Below the pieces are notes generated by a model. It was not told the DNA's origin. It saw nothing but the letters and a program-made list of their open reading frames with translations, and searched no databases. 64,000 bases of DNA from Pseudoalteromonas sp. NC201 (lineage in GTDB: Bacteria > Pseudomonadota > Gammaproteobacteria > Enterobacterales > Alteromonadaceae), in contig NZ_CP022522.1 in NCBI RefSeq assembly GCF_002850255.1, positions 3,884,501 to 3,948,500 on the forward strand. Direction: 5' to 3'. Of this stretch, positions 28,229 through 36,061 are shown piece by piece (position 1 is the stretch's first letter; the number at the start of each line of letters is the position of its first letter). The position numbers and the translations under genes are program-made.

Positions 28229-28699
28229 TTACCTTGCTTCTTCCTTATTTTTATCAAAGTGTCCGACTGTTTGCTTATTTACCGTTCTATATCCGAAAAA
28301 ACATAACAAGCCAACTAGCAACCAAGTAATACCAATGGATAAGACAATGTTGCTTGTTTTGTCAGGATGGCGAAAATACAATTGAATAGGTAAAACGCCT
28401 CGGATAATGCATACAAACGCAATTAGATAAATACAAAACCTCGATAAAGGAAGTTTGCGCAATAGCCCTGCACCAGATAATGCATACAACCCAAGCACCA
28501 TGAATATCGCAGACACTAGAGTTGTTCCGATTGGGGCTAGTAGAGTCCCTTTCATTGCAGACTCGATAATCTCGGGAGGAGCCATCTGTGATGAATAACA
28601 CTGAGGTCCAAAGTAAATACAAGAAAGATGCGCTAGTGCCGTGCTGAAGAAAATAGTAGCTCCTATAGCCAATAAGATAACACCTTTTTTAGCACTCAT
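28229..28699 (-). CDS. Four-helix integral membrane protein, hypothetical
   Basis: A 156-residue protein with four hydrophobic helices (about 6-27, 50-73, 85-104 and 117-137) and a charged C-terminal tail. Two cysteines lie in the first loop (CIYFGPQC). GAAAGGGTG lies upstream of the ATG. Not recognised. It sits at the downstream end of the AT-rich leftward block and could be a transporter subunit or an inhibitor-like membrane protein; no evidence decides. Confidence 0.6.
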   Translation of the reverse strand: MSAKKGVILLAIGATIFFSTALAHLSCIYFGPQCYSSQMAPPEIIESAMKGTLLAPIGTTLVSAIFMVLGLYALSGAGLLRKLPLSRFCIYLIAFVCIIRGVLPIQLYFRHPDKTSNIVLSIGITWLLVGLLCFFGYRTVNKQTVGHFDKNKEEAR

Positions 28700-28775
28700 A
28701 ATATTTCACCCTTTCTTATTAATAAAATTTAAAATAATCAATATAAAAATTAAAAAATATCCACTTATATACACT

Positions 28776-29009
28776 TTACTTTTCCAACCTACTTCCAGAA
28801 GGATGAAAAACATAAAAGTAAATACCTACCCCACCTACACAATATGCTATAAACACTACAATTAATGGAAACAAATTATCACCATTATTGTAGTTCGGCA
28901 TCATAAAAAATAGAAAAGTAGCAATTGAAAGTGCAAACAAAAAATAAAAGGTCATTTTAGATTTTCCTTTATCTTCCACACTCTTTCTTTTAGAACTACC
29001 TTTAATCAT
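28776..29009 (-). CDS. Small membrane protein, hypothetical
   Basis: A 77-residue protein with a basic N-terminus (KGSSKRKSVEDKGKSK) and two transmembrane helices (about 20-37 and 47-68). Same strand as its neighbours and 76 bases before the four-helix protein gene. Function unknown. AT-rich codon use as in the rest of the block. Confidence 0.55.
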   Translation of the reverse strand: MIKGSSKRKSVEDKGKSKMTFYFLFALSIATFLFFMMPNYNNGDNLFPLIVVFIAYCVGGVGIYFYVFHPSGSRLEK

Positions 29010-29321
29010 GTATAACCCCTATTACCGTTGAATCAACATTGTAAGACGATGTTTATCTTTAGTTGTCCAGCCGTTATTGATACCATTTCAGGCCTCTCCG
29101 CTCGTTGAACACACTCTGAGTTCAAGCCCAGGCACCTTTAAACTACACTGTCAATTATGGTTTGTGTATTGATTCCCTTAAACTGAATGATCTAACACCT
29201 TTTTAGGGTCTTGTTATCATATAGTCATGAGCACCAAGTGCAGAACACGGTCAGCTTCTCCAAATAATCACACTAGCATATATTCCTACGACGTCTTTTC
29301 CCATTTGATTAAGTTTCGATT
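29010..29321. other. Intergenic stretch, nothing recognised
   Basis: About 310 bases between the small membrane protein gene and the esterase gene. A GTTCAAGCCC motif near 29110-29125 recalls a tRNA T-loop, but no cloverleaf forms. No clear terminator. Confidence 0.4.
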
Positions 29322-30719
29322 TCATAGCTTACTTTGCTGTAATACTTTCGCGCTTAGTTTTTTAACTCTCGCAATATTTCTTTTTTCTATGTTTATTAAT
29401 TCTTGGTCATCTCCCTCTATAGACAACTCCAACGCTTTTCTATATGCAAGCTTAGCCAAGTCATACTCTCCTCCTTTTTCATATGCTTCACCCAAACTAT
29501 CAAATCCATTTATCGAATTAGGAAAATAGCCAACAACAAACTTTAACAGCTCAATAGCTTCTCCTACTTCATCACTATTTAAACGATCGTAAGCTAATGA
29601 TATTAAGATAGATTCATCTAAATCATCAGCTTTAGACGTTGAACTCGAAATAGCTGACAATCCTCCTTTCATCCAATTCCCATATATATGAAATGATTTC
29701 CTACTCAAAACAGAATCAGGGTAGTAGTGATTTGAAAGGTTCAAAAGTAGATTCGCCATACTGTAATCTTTTGTTCTAGACATACAGAATGAAGCCATTC
29801 CTAGGAGAGAGTTTTCTCTTGGTATAATAGGGTAGCCTATTCTTTTTGATAAATTTTCATAATGCAATATAACATCTTCAAAAGAACGACCAGAAATAAA
29901 TTCCTCAGTAAGAGAAAGTCCATTATATAACCAACTCAAACCCTGAATCATCCCACTCAAACTAGTTGTATTGTGATCAGAATATTTCAAAATTTCAGCT
30001 CCCCAATACAAATTACCTGAGACATTACTTTTGAATATATCAACGACGTGGTTAAATTCTTTTGTAATTAGAGAGTGCTCTAGCCCTCCTAAAGAGAAAT
30101 AGATTGCTCCCTCATTAACTCTTGAATTAGTGAAGTACAGCTTTAACTTCTTACTAAATTGCTTAGCATGGTGAAATGCAGGACTAATTGCAATGTGTCC
30201 ATTGTAGCCAGTAGGGTTTTGCAAAAACAAGTATGATACAAATAGGCCAGCCATTGAGTGCCCAGCTATAAACTTGGTATTGTTTATCCTGAACTTTTCA
30301 CTTATAAATTGCGTGACTTCATCTCTTATAAATTTTTCGTGCTTTTTTGCTAATTCGGAAATGGTATATGACTCTGAGTTTAGAAAAGGAAGGTTCTCAT
30401 TAAAGTAATTATCCTTACTAGGTAGCCCAACCACAATCATTTCATGAATTTGATTTTTTGATGCAAGGAAGCTTGCAATCTCTGTCGCCAATATATGGTT
30501 TTTCTCTGCATTTAAAACATATAAGACAGGGTACTTCCTTTTTTTATCCAACGCGTAACTTTTAGGCAAACTAACTAGTATTACTCTATTTTCGTTATGT
30601 GAAGCTGAGTAGTAATTAAACTTTTCACTTACCACTTCGTAATTTGAAAATCCCTCATTTGATATAGCAACATTACAAGATAGAATTAATGACATTATAA
30701 AAACAACAATATATTTCAT
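29322..30719 (-). CDS. Secreted esterase (alpha/beta hydrolase) with C-terminal TPR
   Basis: A 465-residue protein with a signal peptide (MKYIVVFIMSLILSCNVAIS). Residues about 35-270 match the putative-esterase/Fes-IroE type of alpha/beta hydrolase: YPVLYVLNAEKN, FIAGHSMAGLFVSYLF (nucleophile Ser in GHSMAG), ISPAFHHA. The C-terminal 100 residues contain TPR-like helices (EAIELLKFVVGYFPNS, then AYEKGGEYDLAKLAYRKALEL). This fusion suits periplasmic hydrolysis of an ester such as a siderophore or acylated peptide, but the substrate is unknown. It lies 98 bases downstream of a beta-lactamase-fold/TPR gene on the same strand. Probable co-transcription. Confidence 0.83.
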   Translation of the reverse strand: MKYIVVFIMSLILSCNVAISNEGFSNYEVVSEKFNYYSASHNENRVILVSLPKSYALDKKRKYPVLYVLNAEKNHILATEIASFLASKNQIHEMIVVGLPSKDNYFNENLPFLNSESYTISELAKKHEKFIRDEVTQFISEKFRINNTKFIAGHSMAGLFVSYLFLQNPTGYNGHIAISPAFHHAKQFSKKLKLYFTNSRVNEGAIYFSLGGLEHSLITKEFNHVVDIFKSNVSGNLYWGAEILKYSDHNTTSLSGMIQGLSWLYNGLSLTEEFISGRSFEDVILHYENLSKRIGYPIIPRENSLLGMASFCMSRTKDYSMANLLLNLSNHYYPDSVLSRKSFHIYGNWMKGGLSAISSSTSKADDLDESILISLAYDRLNSDEVGEAIELLKFVVGYFPNSINGFDSLGEAYEKGGEYDLAKLAYRKALELSIEGDDQELINIEKRNIARVKKLSAKVLQQSKL

Positions 30720-30817
30720 TTAAAAACCTTACACAATTATCTCTTGAGAACCAACCCGAAACCACAAAGATTAAAATTAACACACCACCAACTAAAAATA
30801 TAAAAACAAGGTTAAAA

Positions 30818-32443
30818 TCACACTTTACCTTTATACGACCTTAAATAAAATCCAACTAGTATCAAAATCATTAAACCAGGGAAAAAACACTGCTTTAATA
30901 AGATTTTCTGATAAAGCTTTTTTGCCTGCTTGTTATTAACCTCAATAGATAAGGCTTTTTGTAGGTTTTCTTTTGCACCTTCTTTATTACCTCTTTCAAT
31001 CTGTATTTTGGCCAGGTTTACATAAGGTATTGGCGAGTTAGGGTTCATCTTAATGGCTTTTTCAACCCAGCTTTCCGCGATTAATAAATCATCATATTTA
31101 GCAGCTGTTGCTGCTTGTATAAAAAACAACTTAGGTGTTTTAATGTCAATTAGCTCACCAACATCATTTACTTCAATTTCTAGTGGCTCATGGAGATCAG
31201 AAATAATAAAGCGATTATTATTCAAGTAACTAAGTTCAAATTTTCCCGTTCCCCAATCAACAAATAAAGTCTCATTTTTGAAGTTGATGCTAACTAAAAG
31301 CCCATTATCTAAAGCAATGCTTGCATTATTAAATCGATATAGTTCAGGGATCTGTTTTTTATCAGCCTCTTGTTGTGTTTCAGTAATCAAACTCGGTTTC
31401 GAATGCTGTTGACCCTTCGAAATAGCAATAATGCCGCTGAGCATTTTATGAATTGACTTGGCAGAAACCGTGTGTTCCAAATATGTATCAGTACGTAAAA
31501 CCACCACCATATCTAGAGAAGGGTAAACAGCTAAAGTATGCCCTCCATTCCCTCTGGCACTAAAACTACCATCTTCTTCAACCCACCACATAAGGCCGAA
31601 ATAAGGAGGGTATTTATCACCCATATTCGTGTTGCTTATAGCGCTAGTGCTTTTAACAACCCACTCATGAGGAATCAACTGTTTGCCATTCCAAACCCCA
31701 CCTCTAGCATATAATAAACCAAACCTAGCTAAGTCGCGGGATGACATCCTAATCTGAAAAGCTGAATGTTCAGACTCAGCCTTTACATAATATCCGTCTG
31801 TAACTCGGTAATCTTGCATCTGTAAAGGGGCTGCCAATTGAGTTGCAATTGACCCAAGAATTTCCTCTCCAGTAATTTTCGAAAACAGAGTACCTGCAAC
31901 ATTAAAATCCCAATTGTTATACCACCAATACTTGCTTGGCTTATAACTACCTCTAGCTGGCTTGTTTAATCTCATTTCATTATTTTCGGCGGCTGCAGGA
32001 AGGTAGACTCCAGACCGAGACGATATAACATCAAAAACCTTTGCTGATAGTTCTTGATCAGTCAGCAATGAGTTATCATTGCAGTTTAGATCTGCAAGGC
32101 TTGCTTGAAAGTTGATAGAACTAGAGTGAATCCCATATAGTGCACTCAATAAGCTCTTTCTAATCGAATGTATAGGAAACCTTCGGTCATTCTCCCCCCA
32201 ATCTATAGCAATGGCGCCATCTTTAACTACTAAAAGCGCTGAGAAGGACTTCTTATTGTAAAACTTTTTAATTTTATCTAATCGCTCTGAAGTAAAGCCA
32301 GCCTGTTCTGGAGATTTGTAATGAAGCCAAGTAACAGCTGGGTATATTTCAGCAGCAAACAAATAACTTGAAACAAAAAAGCTAATAAAAACAAAACCAA
32401 AAAAATTAAATATTTTAGTTTCAAACATTGCACAAGCCATCAT
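30818..32443 (-). CDS. Serine hydrolase (beta-lactamase fold) with TPR and C-terminal helix
   Basis: A 541-residue envelope protein. An N-terminal signal or anchor (about 10-30) precedes a class C beta-lactamase-like domain: SxxK as SIRK in HSIRKSLLSALYG, the YxN motif as YNN in WWYNNWDF, and GGHTLAVYPSLDMVVVLRTD as the third motif. TPR-like helices follow (about 430-510; NPNSPIPYVNLAKIQIERGN, then KEGAKENLQKALSI), and a final transmembrane helix at about 515-533. It is more likely a peptidase or esterase than an antibiotic-resistance enzyme. Start codons ATG-ATG are adjacent; a later ATG (FETKIFN) is also possible. Twenty-seven bases separate it from the GNAT gene upstream. Confidence 0.85.
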   Translation of the reverse strand: MMACAMFETKIFNFFGFVFISFFVSSYLFAAEIYPAVTWLHYKSPEQAGFTSERLDKIKKFYNKKSFSALLVVKDGAIAIDWGENDRRFPIHSIRKSLLSALYGIHSSSINFQASLADLNCNDNSLLTDQELSAKVFDVISSRSGVYLPAAAENNEMRLNKPARGSYKPSKYWWYNNWDFNVAGTLFSKITGEEILGSIATQLAAPLQMQDYRVTDGYYVKAESEHSAFQIRMSSRDLARFGLLYARGGVWNGKQLIPHEWVVKSTSAISNTNMGDKYPPYFGLMWWVEEDGSFSARGNGGHTLAVYPSLDMVVVLRTDTYLEHTVSAKSIHKMLSGIIAISKGQQHSKPSLITETQQEADKKQIPELYRFNNASIALDNGLLVSINFKNETLFVDWGTGKFELSYLNNNRFIISDLHEPLEIEVNDVGELIDIKTPKLFFIQAATAAKYDDLLIAESWVEKAIKMNPNSPIPYVNLAKIQIERGNKEGAKENLQKALSIEVNNKQAKKLYQKILLKQCFFPGLMILILVGFYLRSYKGKV

Positions 32444-32470
32444 TAAAGCCCCAAATAAAAAACACTTTTA

Positions 32471-32917
32471 TTATAAAAACTTGCACATACCAAAACCTAA
32501 CTGACTACCATCTCTTTCTAAATATCCATATTTTTTGTAGAATGTCTCTTTACCATTTGCGGAAAAAAGTCCTACTGTAGCTCCAGCGTTTGCATTTTCT
32601 GATAAATACACCTCAATTTTTTCCATTAATAAATTTCCAACTCCCATACTTTGATATTTAGGGTCGACAATTACGTCTTGAATGTAATAAAACATAGCTC
32701 CATCACCAATCACTCTTCCCATTCCTATAAGCTTTGAATCTAATCTTGCAACGACATGAAACAAGGTGTTTGCCAATGCTTTTGAAGCTGTCTTTGTATC
32801 TTGTTTTTCCCAACCTACGATACATCGTAAATCAATAAACTCCTTTACTTTTGGCGCGTTATGTTGGATTTTCACATCTAAAATCGATCTTTCTTTCATA
32901 AAAATATAATCGCTCAC
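32471..32917 (-). CDS. GNAT family N-acetyltransferase
   Basis: A 148-residue acetyltransferase. The acetyl-CoA-binding motif A is seen in IQDVIVDPKYQSMGVGNLLMEKIEVYL (Q-x-x-G-x-G/A form), followed by GLFSANGKETFYKKYGYLERD, typical of the GNAT C-terminal part. It opens the gene pair with the serine hydrolase. The substrate is unknown; it could be self-protection or modification of a small amine. Start is GTG at 32917 or ATG at 32899; neither has a good ribosome site. Confidence 0.85.
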   Translation of the reverse strand: MSDYIFMKERSILDVKIQHNAPKVKEFIDLRCIVGWEKQDTKTASKALANTLFHVVARLDSKLIGMGRVIGDGAMFYYIQDVIVDPKYQSMGVGNLLMEKIEVYLSENANAGATVGLFSANGKETFYKKYGYLERDGSQLGFGMCKFL

Positions 32918-33063
32918 TTAATTTTATAAAACCAAACACAAAAGCAGAATTTTAAATTCATGACGAGCCACCTACTTCACTTAAAAAGGACTAACACATT
33001 TAAAAATCAACTTATCTCAACACCACACTAAAAATAAAAATTATAAATTCAACAAAGTTAGAT

Positions 33064-34557
33064 CTATAAACTACTTCCTTTCCCTAAAACAAATTCTTCC
33101 CATAACAATTTCTGACTTTTAGTAGCTAAGCTATCTCTGAGCAGTTTCCTACCATTATATTTCAGCCCCATTAATTTCGCGGCGTCATAAAATGGAATAA
33201 CATTAGGAACTGTTACATAATCCTTAAACTCTAAGGCCATTGATTCTCCATATAATTTACTTACTGATTTATATAGCTCATTCAAATTCATCTCTTTTCC
33301 ACCTCTTGGATAGTTTTGTAGTAAATATCTCCACAGCTCATCTAAATTTCGTCTCCCTTCACTTTTGGCTCGGATTTTGAAATCAAGAGTAAGAGCTGCA
33401 ATCATGCCTCCCCAATAAACAGTGGTAGATTTATCAGACTTATCAGCACCAGCACTAATCAGAGTTAACTTTCCATCGGCTTCAGCTTCATATTCTTTCA
33501 TTCTATATAAAATACCATCTAAAAATTCAGACTCATTTTTTATACCTATTCTTAATAGTGCAATTTGAGAAGCATACTCAGCTCCAAACCCCTCATTAAA
33601 CCATTCATATAATGCGGACTTATCACCTTTATCATCAACTTCTAACTGATTGAATGCGAAACCGTGAAACAGCTCATGAGCAACTAGCCGTGAAATACCC
33701 AAGGGGATTTTTCTACTTTTATCTAAAAGTTTTTTGTCAGCTGGACCTACCGATATTGATATTGCTTTGCCCATGACTTCCCCTCCTCCATCATTACGAT
33801 CTGAAACTATAAGAACCATTCTAGATTTTAAAGGTGATTGATATTGAGCTCCGTAATATTGAAAAAATTGGTCAACTTTCTGATTTATATCGTCAACCAT
33901 TTTACGAGTATATTCACCTGAAAAAGCCGTTCTTAGTTGTACATTTCCTGCTTTAAAAGAACCTTGAGTATGCTCACCCGCAAAGAATGCTGAGTTTTGC
34001 AGATCACTCGTCCCCTCCACGTAGAATTCAGTTGTACTATCATTAACACTTTCCCAAGGAGTAGTAATGGCCCAAGAATTGGGGGTTTCAAATTTTATAT
34101 TTACTTTTTTACTTGGCTTCCCTGCAATAAATAGAGCACGTCCAGCCCACATTACACCATCTTCTGTTGCATAAGCAGCTCCATTATCACCAAATTTTAT
34201 CTTAGGAATTACTGTGTCGTGTCCTAAAACGACATCATATGACAAAGTAATCTTTCCATTTTCGTATCCAATTAGTTCCCATTTACTATTTTCAACCTCA
34301 GAAATCTGAATAGTTTCTCCATCTGAATTTAATACTGTGAGGTTTCTTACAAATCCTCCCCAGCCATTTTTCAAACCATGAACATTTTGCTCATTCATGG
34401 AAATAACATGACCATGTGGGAAAAGAACTGCTTTAACTTTCGCTATTCTGGGGTTGTTCTTAGTGATAAAAACAGTGTAATGATCAGCTAATGCTGGAGG
34501 TGAAAAAAGCAAGGAGTAAAAAGCAAAGGAAAGTGTAACGGCTATAGTTTTGAACAT
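33064..34557 (-). CDS. Secreted gluzincin-like metallopeptidase
   Basis: A 497-residue protein with a signal peptide (FKTIAVTLSFAFYSLLFSPPALA). The zinc motif is HELFH at about residue 287, and the likely third ligand lies in EWFNEGFGAEY. The spacing from HExxH to that Glu is 23 residues, compared with 18 in M1 aminopeptidases, so this is closer to M61-like or a separate family. The N-terminal half is beta-rich. It lies directly downstream of the AraC-type regulator, with a 20-bp palindrome between. Role: peptide hydrolysis outside the cytoplasm. Confidence 0.78.
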   Translation of the reverse strand: MFKTIAVTLSFAFYSLLFSPPALADHYTVFITKNNPRIAKVKAVLFPHGHVISMNEQNVHGLKNGWGGFVRNLTVLNSDGETIQISEVENSKWELIGYENGKITLSYDVVLGHDTVIPKIKFGDNGAAYATEDGVMWAGRALFIAGKPSKKVNIKFETPNSWAITTPWESVNDSTTEFYVEGTSDLQNSAFFAGEHTQGSFKAGNVQLRTAFSGEYTRKMVDDINQKVDQFFQYYGAQYQSPLKSRMVLIVSDRNDGGGEVMGKAISISVGPADKKLLDKSRKIPLGISRLVAHELFHGFAFNQLEVDDKGDKSALYEWFNEGFGAEYASQIALLRIGIKNESEFLDGILYRMKEYEAEADGKLTLISAGADKSDKSTTVYWGGMIAALTLDFKIRAKSEGRRNLDELWRYLLQNYPRGGKEMNLNELYKSVSKLYGESMALEFKDYVTVPNVIPFYDAAKLMGLKYNGRKLLRDSLATKSQKLLWEEFVLGKGSSL

Positions 34558-34689
34558 ATAAAACCTACAAAATAGTGTTTATCTTACGACTAGCATTGAA
34601 GCAGCCTTCAATTAGCATTGGAGACGGCTGGTGCACTTGGTAGTCAAATCGAATTTACAACACTATCCGTTTTTTAATTAGTTCTGTCT

Positions 34690-34709
34690 TCCCAAATCAT
34701 GATTTGGGA
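34690..34709. promoter_or_regulatory. 20-bp perfect palindrome, candidate operator
   Basis: TCCCAAATCATGATTTGGGA is a perfect dyad. It sits 20 bases past the AraC gene stop and 133 bases before the metallopeptidase start. No T-tract follows on the minus strand, so a protein-binding operator is more likely than a terminator. The binding factor is unknown. Confidence 0.5.
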
Positions 34710-34728
34710 CTAAATAGGACCGGTTAAC

Positions 34729-35784
34729 TCACTGTTTTTGTGAACTTCGGTATTTACTAGGAGTCATTCCTACCGTAGATTTGAATGTACTATAGAAAAC
34801 AGATTTTGAGTTAAAACCTGAATCAAAAGCTATTTCTAAGATACTTTTGTGAGATTCTTGTGGCAGAACAATTTGTTTCTTAACTTCATTGACTCTCATG
34901 TTGTTAATGAATTCACAAAAGTTATAACCTGTAGCAAAATTTATAGACCAAGAAACGTCTTTCAACTTAAAACCTGTTTCATTCGCAACTTCTATTAGTG
35001 ATAACCTTGGCTTTTTATAAAGCTCTTTTTCTAATACTACTTTTGTAATATCTTCACATAATTGTTGTGCTAATTTTAAGTTAGATTGTTGTTCACATTC
35101 TAAAACTTTCACCTTCAAGTCTTCATAGGGAACCATATCATCAAATAGCTCAGGTTGATGAGCAGTTTTAACTACTAGAAAACACATCAAAAGCAGCGCC
35201 ACCAATACATCAATAAAATACCAACCAGCCTTTATCTCAATGGCGTTAAATGGCTGCAAATTTAACCTTAAAAGATCTACTAGAGCAAAGATAAAGAAAA
35301 CATAAATTATCTTGTTAACCCAATCTAACTTTAATGACAGTGCATCAGAGCGGACGGCCATTGATATGGAGTGATATCGCTTTATTAGCTTTAAAGAAGC
35401 AATTAAGTAGGTAATTTGACTAAATGTCGCAATCAAAATAATAAGCTGGACATGTTGCGTGAAGGGTAATGCTAAAATTGCAGGTGCCACATGCAGAAAC
35501 TTTAATTTAGAAGCTATAGGCTTTTCATTAATTATCCATCTAACTAAAAAGTAGACTATTGGCCCTTTAATTAGTGTAAAAATGGGAGTTACTATATACC
35601 CATCTTGACCTCGTGTTTCTTCATATAAATTAAATATCATTAAGATAGAATAATATATGAAAAGAAATAAGACGCCTCGATATCTATCCATTTTCCAGAC
35701 TAAAATCACTCCTAACACCGAAACCACTGTAAAAGCTATTTGCAAGATGTTTACTGGCTGCAACTGAACGGTTTGTGAAAACAT
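34729..35784 (-). CDS. AraC-family regulator with membrane-spanning N-terminus
   Basis: A 351-residue regulator. ATG at 35784 is chosen because AAGGGAA lies 5 bases upstream; a longer frame to 35862 lacks a ribosome site. Residues about 10-220 contain six or seven hydrophobic helices. Residues about 245-350 are an AraC double helix-turn-helix (LSLIEVANETGFKLKDVSW, then SILEIAFDSGFNSKSVFYST and the family signature FKSTVGMTPSKYR). This design suits direct sensing of an envelope signal. It heads the leftward run of secreted hydrolases and is the natural candidate to control it. Confidence 0.87.
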   Translation of the reverse strand: MFSQTVQLQPVNILQIAFTVVSVLGVILVWKMDRYRGVLFLFIYYSILMIFNLYEETRGQDGYIVTPIFTLIKGPIVYFLVRWIINEKPIASKLKFLHVAPAILALPFTQHVQLIILIATFSQITYLIASLKLIKRYHSISMAVRSDALSLKLDWVNKIIYVFFIFALVDLLRLNLQPFNAIEIKAGWYFIDVLVALLLMCFLVVKTAHQPELFDDMVPYEDLKVKVLECEQQSNLKLAQQLCEDITKVVLEKELYKKPRLSLIEVANETGFKLKDVSWSINFATGYNFCEFINNMRVNEVKKQIVLPQESHKSILEIAFDSGFNSKSVFYSTFKSTVGMTPSKYRSSQKQ

Positions 35785-36021
35785 CGATTCCCTTATTAAT
35801 TTATATAATCGGTAGTGCCTATTGCGCTCTATTACAAGAAAATTAATCTGCATCGTGAGCATTTGAAGCTGTCATAATGAATGGCTAAGCTTTGGATAAA
35901 GCATAACCGATTATGTGTGATTTCACCTAGCATGTGGCGTGATTTTGAACTGTTCTTGAATTTAAAAAGCTTTGCTCAGTTCGAATAAGATAAGTATTGA
36001 AGGTGTTAGTTGAGAAATATG

Positions 36022-36046
36022 ATAGCCAGCATCAATTGCTGGCTAT
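36022..36046 (-). terminator. Hairpin downstream of the S9 peptidase
   Basis: Perfect 10-bp stem ATAGCCAGCA/TGCTGGCTAT with a 5-base loop, 16 bases past the stop of the leftward S9 peptidase gene. The T-tract on the minus strand is weak. Confidence 0.6.
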
Positions 36047-36061
36047 TATTGTACTTTATTA

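Noticed and set aside
29095..29140. tRNA-like T-loop (GTTCAAGCCC)
   Set aside because: The flanking five-base arms do not pair and no anticodon or D arm can be drawn.
30818..32443. Antibiotic-resistance beta-lactamase
   Set aside because: It has the serine hydrolase motifs but is fused to TPR and a C-terminal helix; nothing supports activity on antibiotics.
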